A program made the position numbers and the translations under genes. Of a stretch of 64,000 bases of DNA, positions 1 through 13,029 are shown piece after piece; position 1 is the stretch's first letter, and each line of letters begins with the position of its first letter. This DNA is from Pseudoscleropodium purum. Taxonomy: Eukaryota > Streptophyta > Bryopsida > Hypnales > Brachytheciaceae. The stretch is taken from assembly GCA_963969395.1 (NCBI GenBank), contig OZ017799.1, forward strand, positions 6,016,501-6,080,500. Reading direction: 5' to 3'. A model generated the notes under the pieces. That model was not told the origin of the DNA and made no database searches. It saw nothing but the letters and a program-made list of their open reading frames with translations.

Positions 1-2029
1 TTTATAAAGATTTTCCCCAAATCGTGAATTTGGGAAAAGGATCTTGATGTTTAGGGGTTAAGAATGTTGTACTTTGAGGTATGTATCTTTTATAATCAAT
101 TATGTGTGCTGAGAATATTACGTTTTTAAATCAAAGAAAATTTGTTTTTTATAATTAGTGAATTCACATGTTTGGTTGTTTGTACAAAGTGGGATGTATA
201 AGGTTCTGATAAGAAGACCAACAAATAAGTGAAAAGTGGTTGAAACTGTTAATCACCAAATCCTTGATTATCTACGGATGGAAGTTGAATCAACTCATTG
301 ACGAGATCTACAATATACTGTGGAAATGCAGTTAAGTCCATTAGCCTTCCAGACGTTGGTGTTGCATTTACGTTTAACATGTACATTGCTAGCATTGCAG
401 GACTATAGAATAGGGAGTGAATTGAAGAGACACATCCAATATATAATGGACTATCCTCAATCTCCTACAAGTGTGAACCTTAACAAAGGTTAACTTCACT
501 CTAATGTCACTTCATCATATGCAACAAATTCATTTTGGTATCACCTACATGACACTTTTAGCACTTTAAACTTTACATCTTTGAAAATTTGTAACTAATT
601 CACAATGCGTAAAAAAAATATGGAATCATTTGCATTTTGATTTTTAGTCCTTTACTAATGTGCAAAAATTGTTGTTGATTTTTTAGAGCATATTGGTTAA
701 GCTGTAGATTTTATTCATGCACTTTTGGGTGCAATTACCTTAACCTTTGAATGAACTTGACTATGTTTCACCAAAACTGCTCCAAAACTGCCATTTCTAG
801 TAACAATACCAAATTTTTGGAAAAAAAACATTTTTGAACACATGTAACCATAGCAACTTGCTAATTTGAAAAGATGTTCAAATTTTTTTAGAAATTTCCA
901 CTATGTAGATTGCAAGATATTAGCATTTGAAGTGACCAAAATCCTTTTTCTAGCCCTGTGACAATTTGGGCAATTGCAGTCACATTTGTATGAAAAAAAT
1001 GTCCAAAATGGTCGTTGCTCTTTGATTTCATTCTTGGAGTCAAATTGGTTACATGCTTGAAAATTTTAAGATCATTTGGAATCGTACAACATATTGAAAT
1101 TTTTTTTTAAGTAAAACAAAATGAAAGAATGATTCAAAATACTAAATTGTTAATAATTTATTTATAGAATTGAAATTTGCTAATCCCAATGGCTGTAACG
1201 TTGTAATAAAAAATTTACACCTAATGTTTATATTTTTTCCAAAAATATTTAAAATTGAATTAAATAAAGAACTTCAAAGTTTGTCTTAAGACACAGATTC
1301 AATAATGACCTACAAACTCCTGCAAACTAAAACTTTTACTTGTTGATCAAAATAGAATGATTCAAAGCTTTCCAAGTATATAGAAATCTAGAGAACCAAT
1401 TTCAAATTTTGATTTCTTAAAAACATGATTTTCAAAGAAGTTTTTTTTATGCCTGGGTTGCCTACAAAGCAATGAAAACACATATCATACAATAACTTTT
1501 TAAACTTGTAGTCAAAATTTATAAAAATTGTTAGGCCTTAAAGCTACTCCTTGGGCATATGTTGTGTCAAAATTTCAAAGAAAAAAAAATAAAAACTCCA
1601 CTCATAGTGAGTTGCCCAAAAATTTCTATGTTGCCAAAAAAATGCAGTTTGGACATTTAGGGGTTAAATCAAAACAATCCAACCATATTAGTACGCCAAA
1701 AGTGTGAGATTTCTTGAGCTTTGTCGCTATTTCAAACAAAAGTGACACACTTCAAAATTAGAGTCATCTGCAATATTTGGCACTCAAATGGAACGTAAAC
1801 AACTTGATATTCCGTGGAGATATTTCTTCACCAGTTCATATTCAAAATTTTCCATTACGTTATTGTCCTTTTCTAGGTTATGAAGGTACTAATCAAATTG
1901 CTGATTTAGTTTATAATTCTTTTTACTTAAGATATGGAAGATCAATCCATCTTTTAGAAATATCTTGTGGTCATGATGCAAAAGAAGTAATTACAAAATC
2001 ACTATCAACAGATACGGATCTAACTTGGA
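1..2029. other. A+T-rich intergenic DNA with decayed repeats
   Basis: I see no supportable gene here. The first 60 bases resemble, in inverted orientation, the stretch at about 53520-53590. About 890-945 resembles 53785-53830 in direct orientation, so this is probably an old dispersed repeat. A 40-45 bp stretch near 1664-1706 resembles the left edge of the second CAD block (18883-18930). The open frame at 1777-2052 begins at TTG and shows no family features. Confidence 0.6.
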
Positions 2030-2238
2030 ATCAGTCCGCCAAAAAAGTGTGACATTCCTTAAACTTGTCAGGATCTACTCCGTCGATATATCAAACAAGT
2101 AGAGTGGCACACACTATCTACATCCATGTGGCAGAGTTAGTAGAACTAACCCAAACCGACACTCGTTATTCACGTAGCTGTAGAACCGACAGTTGACAGT
2201 CTTCTTCAAAGATCACATTCGAAATTCTAGCTCGCTCT

Positions 2239-5200
2239 TCAATGCTGTTCAAGCGCCTTCAGGTCTAAGACAAACCGATACTTCACATCATTCTTCTCCA
2301 GACGCTCCATCGCCTTGTTGCACTCCGAAATCGGCAGAGTCTCAACCAAACATGTGATGTTGTTCTTGCCGCAAAACTCCAGCATTTCAGCGGTTTCCTT
2401 GATCCCCCCAATCGAACTTCCGGCCACCGTTTTTCGCCCTGCGCGGATACAGCAAAAGATGAATGAAACCCCAAGAAATCATCACAATTTAACGTCAATT
2501 TCGTGAAATTGGCGGTGATCCAAAAGACACACCAAATCATAGACGACACTATATACGAACGCTGTAACTTCTTCAGCAAGCAAGCACATAAGTATCCAGA
2601 TCCATCCAAGCCAGTAGGAATGTGAAATTCTACAAAACGGAGTTACTGCAATATATACCTGCAGTGAGCTGAAAAGGCGTGATTTGCATAGCATCCGGCG
2701 GCAAGCCCACCAAGCAAATCTTCCCGTTCGTCTTCAACAGGGAGAGGTAAACATCCATTGGGTGCTTCGCTGCCACAGTATCAATGATGAAATCGATCGA
2801 CTTCGCTTTCGCCTGCAAGCAATTGCAACGTCCCAATCAATCCCCCAAACACAACCACAAAAAGATCGAATATAAAGTACCCGTTCACATTTCTTCTGTG
2901 TTAAACTAAAAATCCATTGCAAAACATGAAACGTCAATAGATTACGTATTTTCACACTTAGCACAAATCAAAGCTCACTTGTACGGTCAATGGAGCCTCT
3001 CATGTACTGTACTGCTAATGGGGCCTCGACCTAATTACGACTCTGCAAACGCAAGTATCCAAATGCACTTGGAAATTCGGAGAATCAGGGACACGAGACC
3101 CAGATTTTATGGTATGAAACTGACTGATTCGATCGGTCATGTTGAGGAAAATATTATCCAGATGGTGAGAGATTTTATACCACCAGATACTATTCAGTGA
3201 AGAACATTGCGTACGATGGTGCAAAAATCAATAAACTGTGACAGAGGTGAGAACCTCAATGATCCACTCGAGAGTGGGAAGAAACGAAGTATGAGGGCAC
3301 AATTGAGGGTTTCGTACCTTCATGGCTTCTGCGTCTTTGCTCACGACGAAATCGTCGGCGCCCAGAATCTCACGAGCCTCTTTTTCCTTGGTGGGCGATG
3401 TGCTGAAGATGGTGACGTGCATGCCGAAGGCTTTCCCGAATTGCACTGCCATGTGGCCCAATCCACCCAACCCCACCACGCCGAACCGCGCGCCCTTGAC
3501 GTTCATGCCGAAGTACTGCATGGGGCTCCACACAGTGATCCCCGCGCACAACAGCGGCGCCGCGGCATCCTTCGGCAAATTATCCGGAATGTGCAACACA
3601 AAACTGAAAGATGGTCATATTCGTTGCATTAGTGCAATTTCACGCAAAACTGGCCCAATTCACGTACTCAGAGACTAAAGGTTCTCACACGGAGAGGATA
3701 TCCTTTGTTTCCCTCAGTAGAGTTTCAGAAATTTCCCAGATGATTTGCACAAGGAACAGAGAGGTCAGAAAAAAGCGGTGAACCGGGATAATCAGTGCCG
3801 CAAATTATCCCTGTTGGAGATATACTGTAAACCAGAGCTGCTGCCCTTGTAACAACTACGAACTGGAGCACTTCCAAATACCCATCTACAATGTCGAGTA
3901 TATATGATTTCCAGAGTATAGATTTCTGACAGGAGAAATCTGAAATGGAAATTGGTCAAACGTCCTTTCATGTCCAAATTCCATTCCTGATGTATTCTAT
4001 TGTATCCCCGTATATCCTATTCGATCATCACTGGACTTTTGACTACGGAATTCTTCAAAAATTCCATAGATGGACATTTAAAAGTTCTCCTTTGTCCGGA
4101 TTTGCGAAAACGGCCGACTGTCAAACAGACAGAGTACTTCATCTTGACATTTTGGATTCCTCCCGTGCCTCAGGATTTGGAAACGGACAGTCAAACAGAC
4201 AGAGTGCTTCATACTGACTTGAATCCCAAGTTGGGAGACGTACTTCTGGACATCGCCTATGGAATTCTTTAAAAATTCCATAGATGGTTATTTTGGTAAC
4301 TCCTGTTTCTCTCTGTGAAACAAACAGAGAGTACATCATCCTGATTGAATCCGTAGATGAGAGACTATGCAATACTTCAAAAATTCCACCGACGAACTCT
4401 TCGCCGGATTTCTCGTGTGTCTCAGGATGTGGAACTTTCATATTATATGTAGGGTCAACGGCTTAGAGGACGGCCTATTAGATTTAATTATACATGTAAA
4501 AAATGTTGAGCGGCCTATTTGTTAAAAAAACTCAAAATATATATGAAGAACTGGAACACCTATGCATAATTCTTAAACATCCATACATTAAATTAAATTC
4601 ATTTGCAGTGTTTTATTTAAGATTAAATAAAGTCTTAAATTTTTATGAAAAAGCCCCCAAAGTTGGGTACATTGGTCCATGATACATGTATTAAAAAAAC
4701 TCATATAATTTGTTTTCTAATATCAATATTATTCTCAAAAAATATTCATTTCATGTATATAATTACATTGTAAGATTCCTTGTTAAAAAGGTTACAATAA
4801 TTTTTTACATTAAAATAAGTTGTATACCTTGAAATTGGACCAAATGCATTAGAAGCACTTGATTATAACCAGGGCCATATAACACGTACTGAAGTTACGC
4901 ACCCAAGTGAAACAGACACGGCGTACGCACTTCACCCTGACTTGCATACGGAGATGAGAGCCTTCAAATTCAGAAATTTCATAGCTCGCCAATTTGGAAA
5001 AGGACTATCAAACAGACACCGTGTACTTCGTCCTGACGTGAATCCCAAGATGAAAGACGTGGGGGCTTCGTCAAATATTCCATAGACGGACATTTGAGAT
5101 TTCTCCTCTGAGTGTCTCAGGATTTGAAAAAACGAAGGGCTATCAAACAGACACAGAGTGCTTCACCCTGACGTGAATCCCGAGGTGTGAGAGGACTTAC

Positions 5201-6057
5201 TCTTGGTCGGCCATCATGATGGTGGAGTATCCGCCTTGGGTGGCGTTGCCCTCGGGGTACACCGAATTGTACGTCCAAACGATTTTCTCGCAGTATTGCT
5301 CCAAGCCTTTCTCGCAAGAGTCGCACTCCGAGCAAGAGAGCACCATGCATCCCACGCCCACGGTGTCGCCAATTTTGAACTTGGTCACCGCGGAGCCCAC
5401 TTCCGTCACGGTGCCGATGATCTCGTGTCCAGGCACCATTGGGTACTGCGAATTCTTCCACTCGTTTCGCATCTGATGCAGGTCGGAGTGGCAAATACCG
5501 CAGAAGAGCACCTTGAAAGTTACATCGCCGGGTCCCCTGGGCCTGCGACACACACAAGAGAGTCACAGAAACACGAAAAATATGTTAAGCTTTACTCTTA
5601 CTGAAGTGGGAGAAATCATACTGGTACGCAGTTCAGTGAATCCGCCGCTTGCTTCTAGAAAGAAAAGACAACATGAGATTGTATGTCTTGAATTGGTAGT
5701 GTAGCGAAAATCCTTGGAATCATAATACCCAGGCTCTTCCTAGGTTTGGCTTTCTTCGTTGTAGATAACCTCGCAACGGGAAATTGGCACAGTTTCAGTT
5801 GCCGTACTGAATCCGCAATGCTCTACCAACCCTAGTTCTAATGAAAATTAATAGAGCCCTAAACACTTGAATCTCACAGAATTTATGTTCTGAAACAAGC
5901 CATTCTCACGAATTTCACTAAATTGACTCCATGAGCTATTGAGCTGTGAGAGTCACGAATGTACATACTTGCGCGTGAACTTGAAAGGAGACAGGTGTCC
6001 TGAAGTGTCTCTGGCAGCATAGCCGAGCACCTCGATACCTCCAACCGCTTCACCCAT
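2239..6057 (-). CDS. Cinnamyl alcohol dehydrogenase-like protein, copy A (5 exons)
   Basis: Zinc- and NADPH-dependent medium-chain alcohol dehydrogenase, expected to reduce hydroxycinnamaldehydes to monolignol-type alcohols in the cytosol. Exons on the minus strand are 5969-6057, 5201-5542, 3318-3603, 2659-2812 and 2239-2438; all junctions are GT-AG and the phases agree, giving 356 aa, the usual family length. Visible motifs: catalytic zinc ligands Cys47, His69-Glu70 and Cys163; structural zinc Cys100, Cys103, Cys106 and Cys114; nucleotide-binding GLGGLG at 188-193; STS at 211-213 with Lys216, favouring NADPH. Trp119, a substrate-pocket residue of true CADs such as Arabidopsis CAD5 (the sinapyl-type relatives usually have Leu), is kept. 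It differs from copy B at seven residues: two in exon 1, two in exon 4, three in exon 5. The start is the ATG that gives the normal N-terminus; a matching ATG exists in copy B. Substrate range cannot be read from sequence. Confidence 0.93.
3604..5200 (-). repeat. CAD copy A intron 2 with minisatellite-like repeats
   Basis: This 1.6-kb intron holds repeated units around the motif TCAAACAGACA followed by GAGTACTTCATCCTGAC, near 4115, 4190, 4315, 4905, 5010 and 5145. They alternate with TTCCATAGATGGAC-type segments. The last unit lies almost against the exon-2 donor site (GTAAGT at 5200-5195). A 10-bp-arm inverted repeat (CTATGGAATT) sits at about 4257-4283. Confidence 0.75.
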
Positions 6058-6439
6058 TCTAGCAGATTCGTCACACACCACTGTCCCAAATTCACACACA
6101 ATAGCGTTAGTTCGTTCGAAGAAATGCAAATATTACAAAACCACCGTCCAACCAACCAACCAACCAGCCAAACCCAACTCTTTCTAACCCAACCGCCAGG
6201 ATGATTTTACACAAAAACAATCTTCATGCAGCGCTTACTGCAAGAAATTGAACGCATGGCCTGAACACACCCACGACATTCAAGCGCAAACTTCCTTACC
6301 TCTTCAATCTACACAGAACTGCTAAGTGTTGTACAGTATCTGCGCACTGCAGCTTGCTCGACGTAAGAGACTTGACAAACAAGGAGTCTTTGAAGCTCTT
6401 ATTACTAACTTAACTCACCTTTATACAGTAGCTTCTCTT

Positions 6440-6650
6440 AGGAATCCTCGGTTGTGACTTCACAATGGGCGATCTGGAGCTTCGGGCGGGAGATGGAGAG
6501 GAAGTGGAGTGGGAGGACGGGAGGACGGCGATGGGAGGGACGGGTGCCGGGAGTTGCCTGGGCAGGGCAGTGCGGGCAGAACTGCCTGCGCAGGGCCCAC
6601 TGCCACGGAGGCCCCCCTTTCGCTCGAAGGGGGGGTACTTAACGTCTCCC
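6440..6650. other. G+C-rich insert in CAD copy A upstream region
   Basis: About 200 bp of purine-rich, G+C-rich sequence interrupts otherwise alignable upstream DNA. The flanks (CAGTAGCTTCT before, ACAATCGTTCTAA after) are close together in copy B at about 23360-23410. An open frame passes through it (6465-6719) but resembles no family I know. It lies 0.4-0.6 kb upstream of the CAD start codon. Confidence 0.6.
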
Positions 6651-7193
6651 CTTCACAATCGTTCTAATGGAGAGAAAGGCTGTTATGATATGTTACTCCG
6701 CATCAAATGGGGGGAGTGACGTGCAAATTCTGCGCGACGTGTCTTTCCTTGAAAGAACGGACCCGTGGCCATTTGTCGTCATCTCCCCCCACCCCCACCC
6801 AATCTGCTTACGTTGCGCTACTTCTTGAGAACGTTCCACAGGCGAAATAACTTTCAAACACAACTATGATTGTAAAGATGCCATTAGCGTGGAAATGGCT
6901 TGTAAAAGGAAAAAGGAAAAAAATAACAGGAAGAAAAATAATTCACTCAAATGATGAACTTGTTGAAACAAAGGAGAGATCTTTATAAGAGGAAAAACAA
7001 AAAGCACCGGTGCTACCTTACATCAGATCAGGTTGCCTCTTCTTTCTTTTCTTTTCTTTTTATTAATTCTTTTGCCTCAAATGGTAACTGATCACTACAA
7101 GGAAACCGTGCTTTCCTAAAATTAAAAAAAAAAGCCTTTCCTTGAAGCTGGGGCTCCAGGACACGGAATTCAGTTCCGTACAGATCACTGTTT

Positions 7194-7415
7194 AGGAATG
7201 TAAAACCGCGCCTCTACAACTGAACTCGAATCAGAAGTCTCTGCATTCCGGGTCCAGTGGTCCACCTCATTTTAATTACTGCTGGATCCTGCAAAGTCGG
7301 ATTGCATGGAAAGCACGTGGAGGGAGCTGGACCTCTGGCTGGCCAAACCGGCCCCCTCCGGTTCCTGGAGGGTCCAGGACCTCCATGGAAACGGGCTCTA
7401 AGGTAGAGCGGGTCA
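7194..7415. other. Second G+C-rich insert upstream of CAD copy A
   Basis: The segment contains nested inverted repeats (for example CTGGACCTC against GAGGGTCCAG, and GGCTGGCCAAACCGGCC). GGATCCTG occurs at about 7284 and 7419. The corresponding part of copy B (about 23875-23905) is much shorter, so this is an insertion in A or a deletion in B. Confidence 0.5.
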
Positions 7416-7488
7416 GTCGGATCCTGTTCTACTAGATCCTGTTTTATATTTTGAAACTTTGAAAAGGTCTGTGAGTCTGACCTTCATA

Positions 7489-7579
7489 CTCCTTCGGTCA
7501 ATCTCAAAATAAGATCGGTGTTTCCTTTGCATTTTGAGACAAAAGAAACACTGGTTTTCTTATTTTGAGAGAGAGGGAG
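7489..7579. mobile_element. Stowaway-like MITE
   Basis: A 91-bp element starts CTCCTTCGGTCAATCTCAAA and ends with the inverted complement TTTGAGAGAGAGGGAG, flanked by TA on both sides (7487-7488 and 7580-7581). The ACTCCCTC-type termini, AAAATAAG subterminal motif, TA target duplication and internal fold-back (GTGTTTC...GAAACAC) are the hallmarks of Stowaway elements mobilised by Tc1/mariner transposases. It is not found at the matching place in copy B. Confidence 0.85.
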
Positions 7580-7599
7580 TATGAAATAGTGGGTTTTTT

Positions 7600-10500
7600 T
7601 TATTATCATTCTAAAGAAGTTTGTGTCTTCAATATTTGTGTGATAAGGTAGAACAACATGGCTATGATCACCTAATTTTGCAATTTAGACATCTTGTGCA
7701 ATGTATTGATTGTTTCTTGCATTTTTTTGAGTGGAAGAATTAGTTGGATTGGTTAAAATGCAAGTGGAATCATATTGATATGATAAGAACCTTGAATTCA
7801 TATGAATTTTCAAATACAAAATATAAAACTGTTAGTAGGTGGAGGGGTTACGACCATCTTAAAAAGGTTCAAAATAAGTGACCTACATCCACTTTAATTT
7901 TGTTGAATGAGTGTTTCAAAAGCACAAGTTTTACATTCTAAAAGCACTTTTCTATTCTCGGTTGGAGCTTAAATTTATTCTTACAAGCATTTATTCACAA
8001 TTAAGTGCATTTAAATCAACACTTATTGAACCACATCTTTATCAACCTTGAATAGACCTTAAATAGATGTGAATTTGGTATCATTCTTTGACAATAGCAC
8101 TCAATCACTTGCCCAAAATACATGACTTACATACTCTATAAAAATAGTTGGAAAATTGATGTTGATGGAAAGGTCCTATAGAAGGCAGAATTGGGTGACT
8201 AATGGCATTGGGCTAATTGAGTATTAAAATGATATCTATACCAAAAGTAGGTGATACTTACGTAATATTTAACTATTGGTTTTAAAGAAACAAAAGTAAT
8301 TTAGCTATTTCGACCAAAAAAAATTTATAAAAATTCTTGACAAATAGTAGACAATGTCTTTTGGTTGTAGCCAATTGGTGAAAAATGTGCATAAAAACAC
8401 ATTGATATGAAATGTTGAATCTTTTATTGCTCTTCGCATTTGAAGAAGTGAGTCAATATAAGAGTCTTTCAATTTTTCCTCAACCTCTTAGGCATGCAGC
8501 AAGAGAGAAGGATTGTAAAAAATAAGGTATTAAAATGAAGGGTTTCATTACAAATCACACATAGAATAAAACTTCATTGAAATCCAGTAAAAACAACAAA
8601 ATGTGTTTAAAACTTTAAAAAAATATATATATATATTAATGAAGCCTATATAATATATGAAAATAAAGGTGCTTCTAATCTATTATGATCAATTTAAGTT
8701 TATTTGCAACTCAATTCCTTTGCGGTGGTTCATTTTTATTCAACAAAAAGATACCCTCATAAGTGCATCTAATATTCTCAGCTTCATTAATATGTTTCTT
8801 TTTTTTATTCTTCATTAAATTTTTTTTTGGAAAACATGCTCATATAGGATCATATGGACATGTCAACATATGAATAGTACTCAAGGAGATCACTTAGAGT
8901 GTCCATTAGAAACTACGTGCATTAAGATTTTTGACCACCTATTTTGTGTCTTAAAATTTACATAAGAGGAAAAGAAGAAAAATATGAGAAAATTCCTCTA
9001 CTTTGAAAGTATATGTTGCAAATTATTGGTATTTTTATTTGTTAATTATAATTAGTCACAGATTTTTGAAGAAAAAAGATACATTGTAGAGCTGAAAATA
9101 ACTTTCACACCTCTATTGTATATAAGAAAAAATTGTCAAAAAAATGAACAAAAAATTGCTAAAAATAAATCTCTATTAAAAGTTCATTTTCTTTGAATAA
9201 TGATGCAATGGTCATCTAAATGTATTCTCTATAAATATTTGAATTGAAAAACATGCCATTTTAGTTCATTTTTCAACTTCTTTTAGAAATCATTTCATAT
9301 GTTATTTGAGTTGGGAATTTTTGGCAATAGAAACTTCTAGTCATTGTTAAACTAAGCTCAAAATTATAGGTTGAAATTATAGTTTAATAAAAAGTATATA
9401 GGGGGCCAAAAAATCACTGTAACACACGTAGTTTGTTATAGATACACTAAATGATCTCCCTGGAGAATAGTATTTTGGACTAAATAGTCTTGCAACATTG
9501 AAAGAAAAACTTATCTAGAAACCTTAATGTCACGTGAAGTGACATCAGAGCTGTTCTACATTGAATTGTAGTGTTAAATGGATTCCTTTATGAATTCTTC
9601 TTAGTTTTCGATGAGTTTCATCCAAATGTTAAGTTCATCCACCTTAGGGTTTGAGTGTTTAGGTGGAGAGAGCTACTTGACTTGACATTGTTGTCAAATC
9701 AAGTTTTGTGAGTGTTTCTGAAGAAAGTTGTGTGTTTTGCTTTGCTTGGAGATAATGGATTATCATTTAGTAAAAGCTTCACTTCTTCTCTTAAGTTTGT
9801 ACTTTTCGATTCTCCCTTTGTGGAATGAGAGCCACTTCACTTTGTGTCTGTTAATGCAGTAGTTTCTCTTTGAGAGTGTGTTTCTTATGCATTCTTATTT
9901 ATTTTTTTGATTGCATATTTGGTGTTAGTTATGGCACTCAATTTGTTGTGTGCTATAATCTTTATTTACACAATATTAAATTTAAATTGTTTTTGATTTG
10001 CCAAAATGTATTCTTTGCCAATTTTTTACTAATGTTACAAACATTCATCACTTAAAGAACAAGGTACTGCATAGCTATGCAAAATATGGTCATACAAGGT
10101 TACATTATCTTTTGATTGCAAAGGCAATTTATTTTTTGTCCTTCAATTGAAAAGCACTCATTTTTTATCCCCTTCATTTATAGGTTTTTTGCAATGTCAA
10201 GGGCATTTCAACCTTCAAAACATAACAATGATTGTATCCAAACAAGTATACTGAATAGAACCAAGTATACTAAATAATAGCTGGGTGTTGCCTCAAAGTT
10301 AGATAGTGCAAGGGTTATGAAAACTCAAGTTTACAATACTCAACTCAAATTCCATGATTGCTTATGAACACACCTATTTTCAACACTTTCAACCTATTTT
10401 TATATTTTATTAATAAAGTGTCTAGAAATGTGTAAATTTACAATTAAGAATATTTTTTAGATGTCCAATAAGATTCAACAAAAAATTAGCAATTTAATAG

Positions 10501-13009
10501 TATAAATAATAGTCAACTGCTTATTTGGATGCTAAGAAGTGTAATTATCTTAGCTAGTAATATAATTCTTCATGAACATTGGAAAACATGTCAAGGATTG
10601 AATAGTTGTATATTGAGATAATTGCACTTAATTGTGACCTATTTCTAAAACCAACCCCTTCTAGATTCCTCTCTAAAATATACAACCTTTATTTTTGAAA
10701 GATTAGGGATGATATTGGATACTCTTGGCTATTATTCTTAGCACTTTGAAAACTTATAGTACTCATTCATACGGTGTCCAAATTGATCATAAGTTTTAAT
10801 TGTATTTTTTGCATTTATCCATTTCTACATAGTCATAACATTCAATAGCATGCTTTGTCATTGCCTTGGCTTTAAAATAAATAGTGTAGAATGTTTCACA
10901 TCTAGCAATACTTCATAAGTAGTTAAGTGGACAAATAGAGGCTCAATGTAATGAGGAAGGTACATAAATGAAAGGTTGTAGGTATGAAAGCTACTAAATA
11001 TTATTTGGTATTCCAATCAAAATTTTAACTATCTAGAACTTTTATTTTACTAAGCAAGTGAATGAGGTTTATGAAGGACTCCCCTATTAGGAAACAACTG
11101 TATTTTAAAACACTTTTCAATTTTGGGCATCCGTTGCTTAATAAATATTAATGCATGAATTAGTACATTCAATTAAATGTCTTTAGCAAAAATTGTACCA
11201 ATAAAAAAAAAAAGGCATAGGACACTAACTAAGCTAGTGTCTAGGAAGGCCTCTAATAATGAGCTCTCACATTGTACCTTAGTGTCCTTAGACCTCTTTT
11301 TCTTTTAATGTTGAACCCAATAATATCAAAAAATTCTCTCTCTAAGTGTATGTGTGTGTGTATATATATATAATATAAAGATTTAAAAATTAAACTTCTT
11401 CATGTTGGAAAGGAATTATGCCTTTTTAGATGCATGGTCCAAGAGAATTATTAGTTAATGCAAGGATTGGGGTTGGCTAAGCAGACATAAGGTAGGAGGC
11501 TCCAATGTTGAAGGATCATTTAGAACCACCCATGCAGACTCGTCTAAAATGGACCTTTTGTAGTCATTGAATGAATTGATAAAAAAAAAATATTATTTAT
11601 TGCAAGACCCAATAATTCTCTTTGCTTTCCCCATTTCTCTCTAGAAATTGCAAGTGAACAATTTATAGAAGACCTAGGGCAATAAATAAGGACCTATGAC
11701 TCATCTTGTTTGAAAATTCATAAGTAATTCAAAAGTACTTCAAAAAATATGAAACGACTTGGTCTACAATCAAATTTTATTCTTCTTTGTCTGGAAAAAT
11801 GAGCTAAAAATAATCCCATCCAAGAAATTACACGAGAAAGGCAGACCAGCCCTTAGGTGCTCGCTTTCAAAGCCTCCTACCTCAGAAGACGATTTTGATT
11901 ACTGTGGGGGTCGCAAAAGGTCCCCTGCTGCATTTGTAAAACAATGTCATCTAGACACCTGGCCATCCAAGTTGCCGCTTTTGCCTTTTGAAAAGCTTAC
12001 GTATCTGGTCTTCCAGCTTCCAAAATTCGGTACTGTAGCTTTACTCCTCAAATGCTTTCAAACTCTGCACGTGGTAAAAAAAAACTGATGTCCTTTATTA
12101 TATAATATAATATAATATTTGCTTGATTAATCTATTTTCTATACCACTCCTTGCTGATTTGGGGCCTTTGATTGGAAATATAATTCAAAATTTTCAGATT
12201 TTATCATGCGTGGAAAATAAAAAGGTCATGTGTTTTCCCCTAAAGAATATTACTAGGGACGAGTGAGGGGATTGGTTTACCATGGCTTGAGAGACAAGTA
12301 GGGATCAAGTAAAGTAAATCATCCTATGATAGGCAAAATGACTAGTTTACTTGGTTGGCATCGTTAAAAGAAAATTTTAAAAATTCCACGTAAAGTCAAT
12401 ATATGTGAAATAAGGAGAGCAATTGAATTTTTTTTGACAAAGTTTGAATTTGTTATGAATTTTTGAAGTGTGCTCCACAATTGATCCCAAAGAGTCTTTA
12501 GAGTCTAAACCATTAAAAAAATGTATCCTTATTGGTCACCTTACTCACCTACAACATGGCCATAAGCAAATTACATGAAGGCCTAAAAAGGTTACTCCTT
12601 GTGATGAATTTATAGTCAAAAAGTAGAAATTCCTATTTGTTGTCACTAATCACTCCATCTCCAATGTCTAGGACTTTGATTGTGGCTACTACCTCAACCT
12701 AATGTAGCCCTAATCTTATTTATTTAAAAAAAATGAGGCATGAGTTGATACAAGACTATAATGGGTCATTGATTGGGCATCTGTCCTGGGCCTATTGCTT
12801 GTCATAAGCTAAATTATTTCAAATAGAATGGATGAACCATTCATATTCACATGAATAACAATACACTTAAAAGAAGCGTACCACCCTGGTTTGCATTAGT
12901 TGCCCCCTCCCCTCTTTCAAAAAATTTACAAGCTGTTGATTTTTAAAAATAAATGCTTACCCTTGAAATTGCTGTTCATTTCTCAAAAAATTACAAACCA
13001 TTGATCTTG
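7600..13009. other. Gene-poor A+T-rich region
   Basis: No gene is supportable. The sequence is A+T rich with short simple repeats, such as (GT)n/(TA)n near 11350-11370 and an AATAT-type run near 12100-12117. About 10360-10540 resembles 32250-32430, and about 11740-11950 resembles 27990-28150, so decayed dispersed repeats make up much of it. The open frame at 11759-12088 starts at TTG and has no recognisable domain. Confidence 0.6.
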
Positions 13010-13029
13010 TGAGATTTAATCTGAGTCGT

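Larger units (their letters stand above)
2030..10340. repeat. Segmental duplication, copy A
   Basis: Direct-repeat partner of 18908-25945. Collinear similarity includes the whole CAD gene, its upstream region (to about 7480 against 23960), and A+T-rich blocks at about 8220-8860 (against 24880-25500) and 9465-10340 (against 25540-25945). Similarity is very high from 2030 to about 5735, then drops to roughly 85 percent or less by eye. Copy A carries extra sequence at about 6440-6650, 7194-7415 and 7489-7579 that copy B lacks. Exact outer limits cannot be set by eye. Confidence 0.8.

Noticed and set aside
1777..2052. 91-codon frame left of CAD copy A
   Set aside because: Opens at TTG, has no recognisable domain, and ends at the edge of the duplicated block.
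3207..3632. 141-codon plus-strand frame (and its twin at 20082-20507)
   Set aside because: It lies antisense to CAD exon 3; the minus strand carries the real, spliced, motif-bearing gene.
5203..5604. 133-codon plus-strand frame (and its twin at 22136-22537)
   Set aside because: Antisense shadow of CAD exon 2.
11759..12088. 109-codon frame with a G+C-richer middle
   Set aside because: TTG start. The related sequence near 28000-28150 does not keep the frame, so it is a repeat and not a gene.
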